Shown piece by piece: positions 1 to 9,410 of a stretch of 64,000 nucleotides of DNA. The position numbers and the translations under genes are program-made. Under the pieces are notes generated by a model, which was not told the origin of the DNA, did not search any database, and saw only the letters and a program-made list of their open reading frames with translations. Origin of the DNA: Bacteroidales bacterium UBA7009 (GTDB lineage Bacteria > Bacteroidota > Bacteroidia > Bacteroidales > Paludibacteraceae); NCBI GenBank assembly GCA_002449665.1, contig DJXH01000057.1, forward strand, positions 34,499-98,498, read 5' to 3'. Position 1 is the stretch's first letter; each line of letters opens with the position of its first letter.

Positions 1-5
1 TCATT

Positions 6-2057
6 ATGAAACAACTACAACTACTCAAAGACGATCCTTATCTTCAGCCCTACTCTTCAGCCATTCAAGGCAGATACGATTATGCAATGCGCCGCGAAAA
101 AGAACTGACCGGCACAGGCAAACTGAAAGACTGGGCTAACGGACACCTCTATTTCGGTCTTCATTATACCAAAGAGCAAGACAAAAACTTTTGGGTTCTC
201 CGCGAGTGGGCTCCCAACGCTACCGCTATCTACATAAAAGGCGATATGAACGGCTGGCAGAAAAGTGAAGATTACCGGCTTTGGCATATAGGCAACGGAG
301 TGTGGGAAGGTAAGTTCAGCGAAGACAAACTGAAGCACGGACAACTATACAAACTGCTTGTGGAATGGCAAGGCGGGTACGGAGAACGTATTCCGTCATA
401 CGCCAACAGAGTTGTACAAGATGACTATACGAAGATTTTTTCAGCACAAGTATGGAACCCCGAACCGTATAAATGGCACTCCCGCCGTAAGCCGGATTTG
501 AAAAAAGAAGAACTGTTTATCTACGAGTGTCATATAGGTATGGCAGGCGAAGAGGAAAAAGTATCAACCTACAACGAATTCCGCCAAAATGTTTTGCCGC
601 GTGTTGACTCACTCGGATATAACTGCCTGCAGATTATGGCTGTGCAGGAGCATCCGTATTACGGCTCATTTGGCTATCACGTTAGCAATTTCTTTGCCGC
701 TTCGTCTCGTTTCGGTACACCCGAAGAACTGAAAGCCCTCATTGACGATGCTCACGCAAGAGGAATGGCAGTGATAATGGATATAGTACATTCTCACGCC
801 GTAAAGAACGAACTTGAAGGTCTCGGCAACTTTGACGGCACTCCGTATCAGTATTTCCACGACGGAGCAAGACGTGAGCATCCGGCTTGGGACAGCTTGT
901 GCTTCAACTATGGTAAGACCGAAGTGCTGCATTTCCTGCTCTCCAACTGCAAGTACTGGATGGATGAATATCGTTTTGACGGTTTCCGTTTTGACGGAGT
1001 AACATCTATGATGTACTACAGCCACGGTCTTGGCGAAGACTTTAACGGCTATGGCAGTTACTTCGGCGGCAATGCCGACGGAGAGGCTATCTGCTATCTT
1101 ACCCTTGCCAACAAACTCATTCACGAAGTCAATCCGCGTGCCATCACCATAGCAGAAGATATGTCTGGTATGCCCGGATTGGCACGCGCCATACAAGATG
1201 GTGGAGTAGGCTTTGACTATCGTCTTGCTATGGGAATACCCGACTTCTGGATAAAATATATCAAAGAGGTGAAAGACGAAGACTGGAAAGCCGGACATAT
1301 ATTCTACGAGATGACCAATCGCCGCCAAGACGAGAAGACCATTTCCTACGCTGAGAGTCATGACCAAGCACTTGTAGGCGACAAGACTATTATTTTCCGC
1401 CTTATAGACTCTGATATGTATTGGCACTTTGAGCACGGACACAGTACCTATATGGTGGACAGAGGTATAGCACTTCATAAGATGATACGTCTTATCACCG
1501 CCTCCACTGCCAACGGCGGCTACCTTACCTTTATGGGCAATGAGTTCGGACACCCCGAGTGGATAGACTTCCCGCGTGAGGGCAACGGATGGAGTTATAA
1601 GTACGCTCGTCGCCAATGGTCGCTTGTGGATAATGAGAACCTGTATTTTGCAGAACTCAACCGCTTCGACAAGGCGATGGTCCATTTGCTGCGCGAGAAC
1701 ATGCTGTCCGTAAAAGACCAAAACGGACAACACCTGCCATGGATATATAAACTTTGCGACAACGATGGCGACCAAGTGGTGGCATACCAGCGAGGCGACC
1801 TTGTTTTTGTCTTCAACTGGAATGGTCAACGCTCGTTCAGCGACTATGGTATTCTTGCACCCGAAGGCAAATATCGTGTATTGCTTAATACAGACGACAG
1901 GCAGTTTGCCGGTTTCGGAATAGCGGACGACAGCGTTGAGCACTTTACGCAGCACGACCCGCTTTATGCTTTGCCCGACCCGTATTCGGGTTTGGTAAAA
2001 GGCTGGCTTCGTCTCTATCTCCCAGCCCGCAGTGCGGTAGTACTTAAAAAAGAGTAA
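6..2057 (+). CDS. glgB: 1,4-alpha-glucan branching enzyme (GH13)
   Basis: Makes alpha-1,6 branches in glycogen by moving short alpha-1,4 chains; cytosolic. The 683-residue protein has an N-terminal CBM48-like beta domain (about residues 45-155), a GH13 (beta/alpha)8 barrel and a C-terminal beta domain ending near 680. Catalytic signatures are visible: FRFDGV with nucleophile Asp330, AEDMSG with acid/base Glu384, and AESHDQ with Asp453. Length and sequence resemble the eukaryote-like branching enzymes common in Bacteroidota rather than the roughly 730-residue E. coli type. The ATG at position 6 gives a full-length N-terminus. nagB follows after 21 bp on the same strand, so co-transcription is likely. 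Any promoter lies outside the window. Confidence 0.95.
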   Translation: MKQLQLLKDDPYLQPYSSAIQGRYDYAMRREKELTGTGKLKDWANGHLYFGLHYTKEQDKNFWVLREWAPNATAIYIKGDMNGWQKSEDYRLWHIGNGVWEGKFSEDKLKHGQLYKLLVEWQGGYGERIPSYANRVVQDDYTKIFSAQVWNPEPYKWHSRRKPDLKKEELFIYECHIGMAGEEEKVSTYNEFRQNVLPRVDSLGYNCLQIMAVQEHPYYGSFGYHVSNFFAASSRFGTPEELKALIDDAHARGMAVIMDIVHSHAVKNELEGLGNFDGTPYQYFHDGARREHPAWDSLCFNYGKTEVLHFLLSNCKYWMDEYRFDGFRFDGVTSMMYYSHGLGEDFNGYGSYFGGNADGEAICYLTLANKLIHEVNPRAITIAEDMSGMPGLARAIQDGGVGFDYRLAMGIPDFWIKYIKEVKDEDWKAGHIFYEMTNRRQDEKTISYAESHDQALVGDKTIIFRLIDSDMYWHFEHGHSTYMVDRGIALHKMIRLITASTANGGYLTFMGNEFGHPEWIDFPREGNGWSYKYARRQWSLVDNENLYFAELNRFDKAMVHLLRENMLSVKDQNGQHLPWIYKLCDNDGDQVVAYQRGDLVFVFNWNGQRSFSDYGILAPEGKYRVLLNTDDRQFAGFGIADDSVEHFTQHDPLYALPDPYSGLVKGWLRLYLPARSAVVLKKE

Positions 2058-2078
2058 ATTAACATAAAGATAATAGTT

Positions 2079-2888
2079 ATGAGAGTAATAATAGAAAAAG
2101 ACTATGACCTGCTCAGCCGCTGGGCAGCCAACTATGTTGCCAAACGTATCAATGAGTATGCTCCCAAAGAGAGCAATCCTTTCGTACTCGGTCTGCCCAC
2201 CGGCTCATCGCCGCTCGGGATGTACAAGAACCTTATAGAGTTGAACAAACAAGGGAAAGTAAGTTTCCGTAACGTTGTAACGTTTAACATGGATGAGTAT
2301 GTGGGTATAGCGGAAGACCACCCCGAGAGTTATCACTCTTTTATGTGGAATAACTTCTTCTCACATATAGACATACCTCGTGAGAATGTGCATATACTTA
2401 ACGGCAATGCTCCCGACCTTATGGCTGAATGTGCGCGCTACGAAGCCACTATACGCCAATTTGGCGGCATACACCTGTTTGTAGGAGGTATAGGTCCTGA
2501 CGGACATATAGCATTCAACGAACCCGGTTCTTCCCTCTCATCTCGTACCAGAATAAAAGAACTGACACAAGATACCATTATTGCCAATTCGCGTTTCTTC
2601 GGCGGCGATGTTACGCAAGTACCCCACACTGCTCTTACGGTAGGAGTAGGAACGGTGATGGATGCAAAGGAAGTAATGGTACTTGTAAACGGACATCAGA
2701 AGGCACGCGCCTTGCTTCACGTCATAGAAAGACCTATAAGCCACATGTGGACAGTCAGTGCGCTACAGATGCACCAACACGGCATCATCGTTTGCGACGA
2801 GAGCGCGTGCGACGAACTGAAAGTAGGTACATATAAGTATTTCAGAGATATTGAGAAAAATAACCTTGACCCTGATACTCTGCTTTAA
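2079..2888 (+). CDS. nagB: Glucosamine-6-phosphate deaminase
   Basis: Converts glucosamine 6-phosphate to fructose 6-phosphate and ammonia, linking amino-sugar catabolism with glycolysis and UDP-GlcNAc supply. The 269 residues match the usual length (E. coli 266). Seen motifs are the substrate-binding GLPTGSSPLG loop, NMDEY, and GPDGHIAFNEPG with catalytic Asp141 and His143 at the E. coli numbering. The stop codon lies inside the loop of a strong hairpin terminator. UDP-GlcNAc, which draws on this pool, is the precursor used by pseB further along, but a functional link is inference only. Confidence 0.95.
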   Translation: MRVIIEKDYDLLSRWAANYVAKRINEYAPKESNPFVLGLPTGSSPLGMYKNLIELNKQGKVSFRNVVTFNMDEYVGIAEDHPESYHSFMWNNFFSHIDIPRENVHILNGNAPDLMAECARYEATIRQFGGIHLFVGGIGPDGHIAFNEPGSSLSSRTRIKELTQDTIIANSRFFGGDVTQVPHTALTVGVGTVMDAKEVMVLVNGHQKARALLHVIERPISHMWTVSALQMHQHGIIVCDESACDELKVGTYKYFRDIEKNNLDPDTLL

Positions 2889-2905
2889 CAGCAGAGTATC
2901 TTTTT
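2874..2905. terminator. Bidirectional terminator between nagB and mnmG
   Basis: Perfect 11-bp stem (GATACTCTGCT at 2874-2884, AGCAGAGTATC at 2890-2900) with a 5-nt loop, followed by TTTTT. It sits between two convergent genes, overlaps the nagB stop, and begins right after the mnmG stop on the other strand, so it can serve both. Confidence 0.85.
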
Positions 2906-4778
2906 ATCTTCCGAGCAGCACAAGCAGAACGCTGATGTCGTTCGGGCTGACACCCGGTATGCGACTTGCATCGCCTATGGTGCGGGGCTTGATTCGTTGG
3001 AGTTTTTGGCGTGCTTCGGTGGAAAGCGACTGTATGGCAGAGTAGTCGGTATCTTCTTTGAGATAGATATTCTCTAATCTTTGCAGTTTTTCCGCCGCTT
3101 GTTTTTCGCGTTTTATATAACCCTCATATTTGATTTCTATCTCCACTTCTTCTTTCACTTCCTCTCGCATATCCTTAAAGAGGTCGGTCAGTTCGCGAAG
3201 TGCCGGCAATGCCTCTTCAAGCATATCGAGTGTGATTTGCGGTCTGAGCAGCAGGTCTTTGGCGTGGGTATAGTTTTTAAGCGGTGTAGTGCCTGCTTTT
3301 TCAAGTAGCGGATTGATATAATCGGGAGCAATTAGTGCGTTTTCAAAAAAGCCTGTCAGCAGTTTTTCCCACTCGTGTTTTTTTTGCAGAAGCCGGTATC
3401 TTTCTGCGGTGGCAAGTCCTATGTCGTAGCCCTTTTTAGTCAAGCGTTCATCGGCATTATCCTGCCTTAAGAGTATGCGATATTCGGCGCGGGAAGTGAA
3501 CATACGGTACGGCTCGTCCACACCTTTGTTTACAAGGTCGTCTATCAGTACGCCTATATAACTCTCATCGCGTTTAAGAATAAACTCTCCCAAACCGTTT
3601 ATTGCCCTGTGTGCATTGATACCGGCTATCAGTCCTTGTCCCGCCGCTTCTTCATATCCCGTAGTGCCGTTTATCTGTCCGGCAAAGAAGAGATTTTTTA
3701 TAAGTTTGGTCTCAAGTGTATGATGTAGTTGTGTAGGGTCGAAGAAGTCGTATTCTATGGCATATCCGGGTCTGTAGAGAACTACATTTTCAAGTCCTTC
3801 CACTGTTTTGAGGGCTTCCCATTGAACGTTCCATGGCAGGCTGGACGAGAAGCCGTTTACGTAGTATTCGTTGCTGTCCACGCCTTCTGGTTCAAGAAAG
3901 AGTTGGTGAGCCTCTTTTTCGGCAAAAGTAACAATCTTCGTTTCTATACTCGGGCAGTAGCGCGGACCGATACTCTGTATCTGACCGTTATACATCGGAC
4001 TTTCGTCAAGATGTGAGCGAAGACAATCGTGAGTGGCAGTGTTCGTATAAGTTATCCAGCAATTTTGTTGCGGCAGAACGCGCTTGATGTCAGTGAGATA
4101 CGAAAAATGATGCCAGGTATTGTCACCCTGCTGTTCTGTCAGTTTAGAAAAGTCTATGCTGCGTTTGTCTATTCTCGCCGGTGTGCCTGTCTTCATACGG
4201 TCGGTGGCAAAACCTAAACTTCGGAGTTGCTCTGTCAGTCCTACTGAAGCATTTTCGCTTATCCTGCCGCCCTTTATCTGTTGTCCGCCGAAATGCAGCA
4301 GTCCGTTAAGGAAAGTGCCGTTAGTAAGTATGACGGCTCTTGCTTCCATTTCGATGCCAAGCCTTGTCTTTATACCGCAAATTTGCTTGTTTTTAACGAC
4401 CAATTCCACCGCTTCGTCTTGCCATATATTGAGGTTGGGTATATTGCTCAAACACTGTACCCAGTGTTCTATATACCGTTTTCTGTCGCTTTGTGAGCGT
4501 GGCGACCACATAGCGGCACCTTTGCTCTGATTAAGCATACGAAACTGTATGGCAGTGAGGTCAGTGGCTATACCCATTTGTCCGCCGAGTGCATCTATCT
4601 CTCTTACTATCTGTCCTTTGGCTATGCCGCCTATGGCGGGGTTGCAACTCATCTGCGCTATCTTGTTCATATCCATAGTCACGAGCAGAGTCTTGCTGCC
4701 GAGCCGTGCTGCGGCTGCGGCTGCTTCGCAACCTGCGTGTCCTGCTCCCACTACTATGATGTCGTACTTAAAAAGCAT
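2904..4778 (-). CDS. mnmG: tRNA uridine-5-carboxymethylaminomethyl(34) synthesis enzyme MnmG (GidA)
   Basis: FAD-dependent partner of MnmE that installs the cmnm5 group on wobble U34 of certain tRNAs. The 624-residue length is typical. The N-terminus has the dinucleotide-binding motif VVGAGHAGCEAA (about 10-21), then the family signature SCNPAIGGIAKGQ (about 45-57), and a helical C-terminal tRNA/MnmE-binding region ending with the SRIPGVSPNDI stretch. It is the last gene of a leftward operon cca-cysS-yraN-mnmG and begins 12 bp after yraN. The terminator at 2874-2905 closes the operon. Confidence 0.97.
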   Translation of the reverse strand: MLFKYDIIVVGAGHAGCEAAAAAARLGSKTLLVTMDMNKIAQMSCNPAIGGIAKGQIVREIDALGGQMGIATDLTAIQFRMLNQSKGAAMWSPRSQSDRKRYIEHWVQCLSNIPNLNIWQDEAVELVVKNKQICGIKTRLGIEMEARAVILTNGTFLNGLLHFGGQQIKGGRISENASVGLTEQLRSLGFATDRMKTGTPARIDKRSIDFSKLTEQQGDNTWHHFSYLTDIKRVLPQQNCWITYTNTATHDCLRSHLDESPMYNGQIQSIGPRYCPSIETKIVTFAEKEAHQLFLEPEGVDSNEYYVNGFSSSLPWNVQWEALKTVEGLENVVLYRPGYAIEYDFFDPTQLHHTLETKLIKNLFFAGQINGTTGYEEAAGQGLIAGINAHRAINGLGEFILKRDESYIGVLIDDLVNKGVDEPYRMFTSRAEYRILLRQDNADERLTKKGYDIGLATAERYRLLQKKHEWEKLLTGFFENALIAPDYINPLLEKAGTTPLKNYTHAKDLLLRPQITLDMLEEALPALRELTDLFKDMREEVKEEVEIEIKYEGYIKREKQAAEKLQRLENIYLKEDTDYSAIQSLSTEARQKLQRIKPRTIGDASRIPGVSPNDISVLLVLLGR

Positions 4779-4790
4779 AGTCTTTGTATG

Positions 4791-5210
4791 TTATAATGTG
4801 CGGCGTTTCTTTTGAGGTTTGTATGTCCCTATGGTTCTCGTCGGCGGATAAAATGCTTCTTCTATGTGATTGATATTCTCTGCTTTCTGTGTTTCAGCAT
4901 TGAGTAGTACGGCAATTATGTCAAATCGTGCTTTGAGTTGGCAGCCGTGTTTGCCGATATAGATATTGGCGGCTCTTGCTATCTTTGCTTGTTTGTCTTT
5001 GTCAACATACTCCTCCGGCTGTTTATCTCCGTAGGTTGATGTGCGTGTTTTTACTTCCACAAACGCTATCCAGTCCTTTTTCTGTGCTATTATGTCCACC
5101 TCAAGATGACCGGCATGCCAGTTGTTTTCTAAAATTTTGTAGCCTTTTTCACGCAAAAAAGCAGCCGCAGCCTCTTCGCCTATTACACCCGTATCGTTGT
5201 GCAGAGCCAT
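4791..5210 (-). CDS. YraN/UPF0102 family endonuclease-like protein
   Basis: A 139-residue protein of the UPF0102 family, which has a PD-(D/E)XK nuclease-like fold and no firmly established role (a Holliday-junction or DNA-uptake role has been suggested). Visible are the N-terminal helix GEEAAAAFLREKGYKILE, the acidic HLEVDIIAQ strand and the FVEVKTR motif (E-x-K), which together form the predicted metal-binding site, and the Q-A-x-R-A type helix. It lies between cysS and mnmG with 13-14 bp gaps, so it is co-transcribed with tRNA-related genes. The C-terminus is basic (PQKKRR). Confidence 0.85.
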   Translation of the reverse strand: MALHNDTGVIGEEAAAAFLREKGYKILENNWHAGHLEVDIIAQKKDWIAFVEVKTRTSTYGDKQPEEYVDKDKQAKIARAANIYIGKHGCQLKARFDIIAVLLNAETQKAENINHIEEAFYPPTRTIGTYKPQKKRRTL

Positions 5211-5223
5211 ATAAAAGAAGCAG

Positions 5224-6687
5224 TTATAAACTCCACTCGAAGCCGTCTTTCATATCTTTGATGTTGAAACCGAGTTTGATTAGTCTGTCGCGTATGGTAT
5301 CGCTTGTAGCCCAATCTTTATTCTGTTTGGCCTTGAGGCGGAGTTCAAGCAGCATATCTACCGCGCCCTTGTATGCTTCCGCGTGCTGCTCGTTGCCGGC
5401 AGAATTGTTCATCTTAAGTCCGAGAATATCTATAACAAATGTCTTCCAAACGGCTTTGAGTTGCTCCAAATCTGCCGATGAAATCGTGGCTTTTCCGTCA
5501 TAGATGGTGTTTATGGCGCGTGCTGAATCAAACAGGTGAGAGATGACGATGGGGCTGTTAAGGTCATCGTCCATTGCTTCCTCACATTTCTCTTTTAAGC
5601 CTCCTGTATCTATGGTTGATGTGGCAGCGGGTTGAAGTTTTTGCAAGCGTGTATATGCTTCTGTCAGTCTGGCAAGTCCTTTTTCAGCGGCTTCAAGCGC
5701 CTCGCTCGAAAAGTCAACGGTGGAGCGATAGTGAGCCATCAGAATAAAGAAACGTATTGTCATGGGCGAGAAAGGCTTGGTGAGCAGTTCGTGCTTGCCG
5801 GTGAAGAATTGTTCAAGAGTGATGAAGTTGTTGTAACTTTTGCCCATCTTCTTGCCTGCGATGGTTATCATATTGTTGTGCATCCAGTAGCGTACGCTGT
5901 CGTGACCGAGTGCGGCGCAACTTTGTGCTATCTCCGCTTCGTGGTGCGGGAACATCAGATCCATACCGCCTCCGTGAATATCAAACTGTTCGCCGAGATA
6001 CTTGCAGCCCATAGTTGAACATTCCATGTGCCATCCGGGGAAGCCTTCCGACCACGGGCTTGGCCAGTGCATTATATGCTCCGGTGCCGCTTTTTTCCAC
6101 AGTGCGAAGTCGTAACTGTGTTTTTTCTCGTCTTGACCGTCCAGTTCGCGAGTCTCTGTAACTATGTCTTGGAGGTTTCTGCCGCTGAGTTTGCCGTAGT
6201 GGTAGTCTTTCGCATATTTCTCCACGTCCATATATACGCTTCCGTTGCTTATGTAGGCATAGCCTTTGTCCAATATCTTCTGAATGAAGGCTATCTGCTC
6301 TATTATATGTCCGCTGGCGTGTGGCTCTATGGATGGCGGCAGCACGCCGAGTTGTTCCATATCGTGGTGGTAGCGGTTGGTGTAGTATTGTACGACCTCC
6401 ATAGGTTCGAGTTGTTCAAGCCTTGCTTTCTTTGCTATCTTGTCTTCGCCTTCGTCCGCATCGTGCTCAAGGTGTCCTACGTCCGTGATGTTGCGTACAT
6501 AGCGCACTTTATAGCCTATATACTGCAAGTAGCGGTAGAGCAGGTCGAAAGTGATAGCAGGGCGGGCGTGTCCGAGGTGGGCATCGCCGTATACGGTCGG
6601 ACCGCATACATACATACCGACAAGCCCCTTGTTAAGAGGGCGGAAATACTCTTTTTGACGAGTGAGTGTATTGTAAATCTGTAACAT
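5224..6687 (-). CDS. cysS: Cysteinyl-tRNA synthetase
   Basis: Class I synthetase that charges tRNA-Cys. The 487-residue protein shows the ATP-binding HLGH signature at residues 37-40, the zinc/cysteine-binding CGPTVYGDAH (Cys28) and GMECSTMG-type region with the family block FDIHGGGMDLMFPHHEAE, and the KMGKS form of the KMSKS loop. The C-terminal DALR and anticodon helices are present. It is preceded by cca (11 bp) and followed by yraN (13 bp) in one leftward operon. Confidence 0.97.
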   Translation of the reverse strand: MLQIYNTLTRQKEYFRPLNKGLVGMYVCGPTVYGDAHLGHARPAITFDLLYRYLQYIGYKVRYVRNITDVGHLEHDADEGEDKIAKKARLEQLEPMEVVQYYTNRYHHDMEQLGVLPPSIEPHASGHIIEQIAFIQKILDKGYAYISNGSVYMDVEKYAKDYHYGKLSGRNLQDIVTETRELDGQDEKKHSYDFALWKKAAPEHIMHWPSPWSEGFPGWHMECSTMGCKYLGEQFDIHGGGMDLMFPHHEAEIAQSCAALGHDSVRYWMHNNMITIAGKKMGKSYNNFITLEQFFTGKHELLTKPFSPMTIRFFILMAHYRSTVDFSSEALEAAEKGLARLTEAYTRLQKLQPAATSTIDTGGLKEKCEEAMDDDLNSPIVISHLFDSARAINTIYDGKATISSADLEQLKAVWKTFVIDILGLKMNNSAGNEQHAEAYKGAVDMLLELRLKAKQNKDWATSDTIRDRLIKLGFNIKDMKDGFEWSL

Positions 6688-6698
6688 ATAATAGTAAT

Positions 6699-8183
6699 TT
6701 ATTTTTCAGGTACAGTTAATCCTTTTTCTTTTGCCGCTTGGTAGAGATATTGGAGTGCGGCTTCTCTTTCGTTGGGTATGACACCGTCTAATATGGCATC
6801 TTTTATCTTACTTTTGAGTTCGCCCACAAGGTTGCAAGGCTCAAGTGAGAAAATCTGCATTATCTCGTCTCCTTTTACGGGTGGTTGGAAGTTGCGAACA
6901 CGGTCTTTTTCCTCTATCTCAACCATCTTTTTTCTGACGAGTTGGTAGTTGTCGTGATATCGTCTTACCTTGTCTTCATTTTTGCTTGTTATGTCGGCAT
7001 CACACAGCAGCATAAGGTCGTCTATGTCGTCTCCCGCCTCAAAAAGCAGCCGTCTGACGGCAGAGTCGGTAACGGTATCTTCTATTAGATTAATGGGGCG
7101 CATGTGCAGTTCTACTAATTTGACTATATAGTCCATCTTCTCGTTTTGCGGCATCTTCATTGTCTTGAAGATACGCGGAATCATACGTGCGCCTATGTAG
7201 TTATGGTTGTAGAAAGTCCAGCCGGCAACGGGATCCCAAGCCTTGCTTTTGGGCTTGCCTATGTCGTGCAGAAGTGCCGCCCACCGCAACCACAGATTGT
7301 CAGATTTCATCGACACATTATCTACTACCTGCAGTGTATGATAGAAGACATCTTTATGTCCTCTGCCTTCTTTGGCTTCTATGCCTTTGAGGGCTGCCAA
7401 CTCGGGGAAGATAAGCGGGAGCAGACCTGTGCTGTCAAGCAGTTTCCACCCTACCGACGGACGGCGAGATAGCATCATCTTGTTGAGTTCGTCCACAATG
7501 CGCTCTTTGGTGATGATGCTTATTCGCTCACGATTGCGTTCTATGGCATCGAAGGTGGGACGGTCAAGATAAAAGCCTAATTGTGAGGCGAACCTTACAG
7601 CCCGCATCATTCGTAGCGGGTCGTCGGAGAAAGTGATGTCGGGGTCAAGGGGGGTGCGGATAATACACTGCTCCATATCTTCCATTCCGCCGAAGGGGTC
7701 AAGCAGTTCACCGTACCTGTTGCTGTTAAGGCAGATAGCCAAAGCATTGATGGTAAAATCGCGTCGATTTTGGTCTTCTTCCAGCGTGCCGTCTTCTACG
7801 ATAGGGTTGCGGCTGTCGTGTCTGTAGCTCTCTTTCCTCGCGCCGACAAACTCAAGTTCTATATCTTGCTTTTTTACTTGAGCCGTACCGTAAGTCTTAA
7901 AAACGTTCAAGTGTGTCCCTTTGCCGAGAGCATCTGCCACAGCCTTTGCCAGCATAATACCTATGCTCACTTCTTTTGGCGAACCGTTATTCTCTTCAAC
8001 CTCGCCGTCATTCCTATCGGAGGCAGGTCTAACGGCTACGATGTCAATATCTTTGCTGTCGCGATGGAGAAACAGGTCTCTTACCCAGCCGCCGATGACA
8101 TAACATTCCAAGCCGAGCCTGTCAGCCTCTTTGCCTACAAGCTTCAGCAGCCTGTCATTTATTTTTTCGTTATGTACTGTCAT
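6699..8183 (-). CDS. cca: CCA tRNA nucleotidyltransferase with HD domain
   Basis: Adds or repairs the 3' CCA end of tRNAs. The N-terminal class II nucleotidyltransferase head has GGWVRD and the metal-binding DIDIV motif (about residues 30-50), then the RRDFTINA segment and the RA/RF helices, then an HD domain with LLHDIGKP. The protein is about 494 residues from the ATG at 8183. The frame stays open upstream to 8234, but those codons overlap the promoter (TACCTTTG at 8231-8224), so the longer start is not supported. First gene of the leftward cca-cysS-yraN-mnmG operon. Confidence 0.93.
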   Translation of the reverse strand: MTVHNEKINDRLLKLVGKEADRLGLECYVIGGWVRDLFLHRDSKDIDIVAVRPASDRNDGEVEENNGSPKEVSIGIMLAKAVADALGKGTHLNVFKTYGTAQVKKQDIELEFVGARKESYRHDSRNPIVEDGTLEEDQNRRDFTINALAICLNSNRYGELLDPFGGMEDMEQCIIRTPLDPDITFSDDPLRMMRAVRFASQLGFYLDRPTFDAIERNRERISIITKERIVDELNKMMLSRRPSVGWKLLDSTGLLPLIFPELAALKGIEAKEGRGHKDVFYHTLQVVDNVSMKSDNLWLRWAALLHDIGKPKSKAWDPVAGWTFYNHNYIGARMIPRIFKTMKMPQNEKMDYIVKLVELHMRPINLIEDTVTDSAVRRLLFEAGDDIDDLMLLCDADITSKNEDKVRRYHDNYQLVRKKMVEIEEKDRVRNFQPPVKGDEIMQIFSLEPCNLVGELKSKIKDAILDGVIPNEREAALQYLYQAAKEKGLTVPEK

Positions 8184-8223
8184 AGATATTGTCTGATTGG
8201 CAGTAATAAGCCATATAAACGTG

Positions 8224-8255
8224 CAAAGGTACAATATTTATTCGGATTAGACAAA
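8224..8255 (-). promoter_or_regulatory. Bacteroidota promoter of the cca operon
   Basis: On the minus strand: -33 element TTTG (8255-8252), 20-bp spacer, -7 element TACCTTTG (8231-8224). This matches the consensus of the Bacteroidota primary sigma factor and puts the transcript start near 8219, about 35 nt before the cca ATG. Confidence 0.85.
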
Positions 8256-8290
8256 AATATGCCCAATTTTAGCACAATATATATCAAAGG

Positions 8291-8322
8291 TTTGTGTATC
8301 TTGCATTTTTGCAGTAATTTTG
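8291..8322 (+). promoter_or_regulatory. Bacteroidota promoter of the thiL operon
   Basis: TTTG (8291-8294), 20-bp spacer, TAATTTTG (8315-8322). It is divergent from the cca promoter. The expected start near 8329 leaves a leader of about 20 nt before the thiL ATG at 8349. Confidence 0.85.
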
Positions 8323-8348
8323 CGGCGTATTATGTGTTTATGAATATT

Positions 8349-9401
8349 ATGAAGCGTACCGAAATTTCTACTATGGGTGAGTTCGGACTGATAGAACACC
8401 TGACCCGTGATTTGTCTTCAATTCAGCCCTCCACCCAAAAGTCGGCTGGTGATGATGCGGCTGTGATGAACTATAACCTGCTACCCTCTGCCGAAAAACA
8501 GCGTGTGCTGATGACTACCGACCTGTTGCTTGAAGGTGTACATTTTAACCTTGAGTATGTACCTCTCAAGCACTTGGGGTATAAAGCCGCAGTAGTTAAT
8601 TTCTCCGACATCTACGCTATGAACGGCACTCCGACACAGATTACAGTTTCGCTCGGTATATCCGCGCGATTTTCCGTAGAAGATATAGAAGAACTGTATG
8701 CCGGTATTCGCTTGGCTTGCGAGAGATATAAAGTGGATATAGTAGGCGGAGATACGAGTGCTTCAATGACCGGACTTGCTATCAGCATCACTTGTATCGG
8801 TACAGCCAAAGATGAAGATATAGTATATCGTAACGGTGCCAAACTGAATGACCTTATATGTGTTTCCGGTAATCTCGGTACTGCCTATATGGGACTTCAA
8901 CTGCTTGAACGTGAGCGTATCGCGCTAAAAGGTAACTATGGAGTAAAACAGGAAATACCCGCTTTTGAAGGTCGTGAGTACCTGCTTGAACGGCAACTCA
9001 AACCCGAGGCAAGGAGAGACATCACAGAGGCTCTGCGCAAAGCCGGAATAAAGCCGACGGCAATGATGGATGTGAGCGACGGACTGAGTAGCGAACTGAT
9101 GCATATATGCAAGCAGTCGGCTACAGGGTGCGATATATATGAAGACAAACTGCCTATAGACTTCAAAGCGGCACAACTCGCGGAAGAGATGAATCTCAAT
9201 ATTGTTACTTGCGCACTGAACGGCGGCGAGGACTACGAACTGCTGTTTACCTGCGATATACATGACTATGAGAAACTGATACCTATTGACGACATTTATA
9301 TCATAGGACACATAACGGAGCAGTCGCAAGGCTGTCGCCTTATAGGAAGAAACGGCGAAGTACTCAACTTGCAAGCACAAGGTTGGCAGGCATTTAAGTA
9401 A
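8349..9401 (+). CDS. thiL: Thiamine-monophosphate kinase
   Basis: Phosphorylates thiamine monophosphate to thiamine pyrophosphate, the last step of the pathway. The 350-residue protein (MKRTEISTMGEFGL) shows the PurM/AIR-synthase-like fold: GDDAAVM metal/ATP loop near residue 35, TTDLLLEGVHF, NFSDIYAMNG, VGGDTS, MMDVSDGLSSEL and the GGEDYEL motif near 300. The frame is open far upstream, but the promoter at 8291-8322 excludes that; an in-frame ATG at 8340 is an alternative only about 10 nt from the expected start site. Likely first gene of a run reaching 14210. Confidence 0.93.
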   Translation: MKRTEISTMGEFGLIEHLTRDLSSIQPSTQKSAGDDAAVMNYNLLPSAEKQRVLMTTDLLLEGVHFNLEYVPLKHLGYKAAVVNFSDIYAMNGTPTQITVSLGISARFSVEDIEELYAGIRLACERYKVDIVGGDTSASMTGLAISITCIGTAKDEDIVYRNGAKLNDLICVSGNLGTAYMGLQLLERERIALKGNYGVKQEIPAFEGREYLLERQLKPEARRDITEALRKAGIKPTAMMDVSDGLSSELMHICKQSATGCDIYEDKLPIDFKAAQLAEEMNLNIVTCALNGGEDYELLFTCDIHDYEKLIPIDDIYIIGHITEQSQGCRLIGRNGEVLNLQAQGWQAFK

Positions 9402-9410
9402 AAACATAAT

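Noticed and set aside
666..1955. A 429-codon open frame opposite glgB
   Set aside because: Antisense shadow of a gene with intact catalytic motifs; no start signals or family match.
7648..7653. G6 run in cca as a further slippage site
   Set aside because: The frame is intact on both sides, six bases is short, and cca is essential, so phase variation is implausible.
7770..8348. N-terminal extension of thiL by about 190 codons
   Set aside because: It overlaps cca on the other strand and lies upstream of the thiL promoter; ThiL proteins start at the MKRTEIS region.
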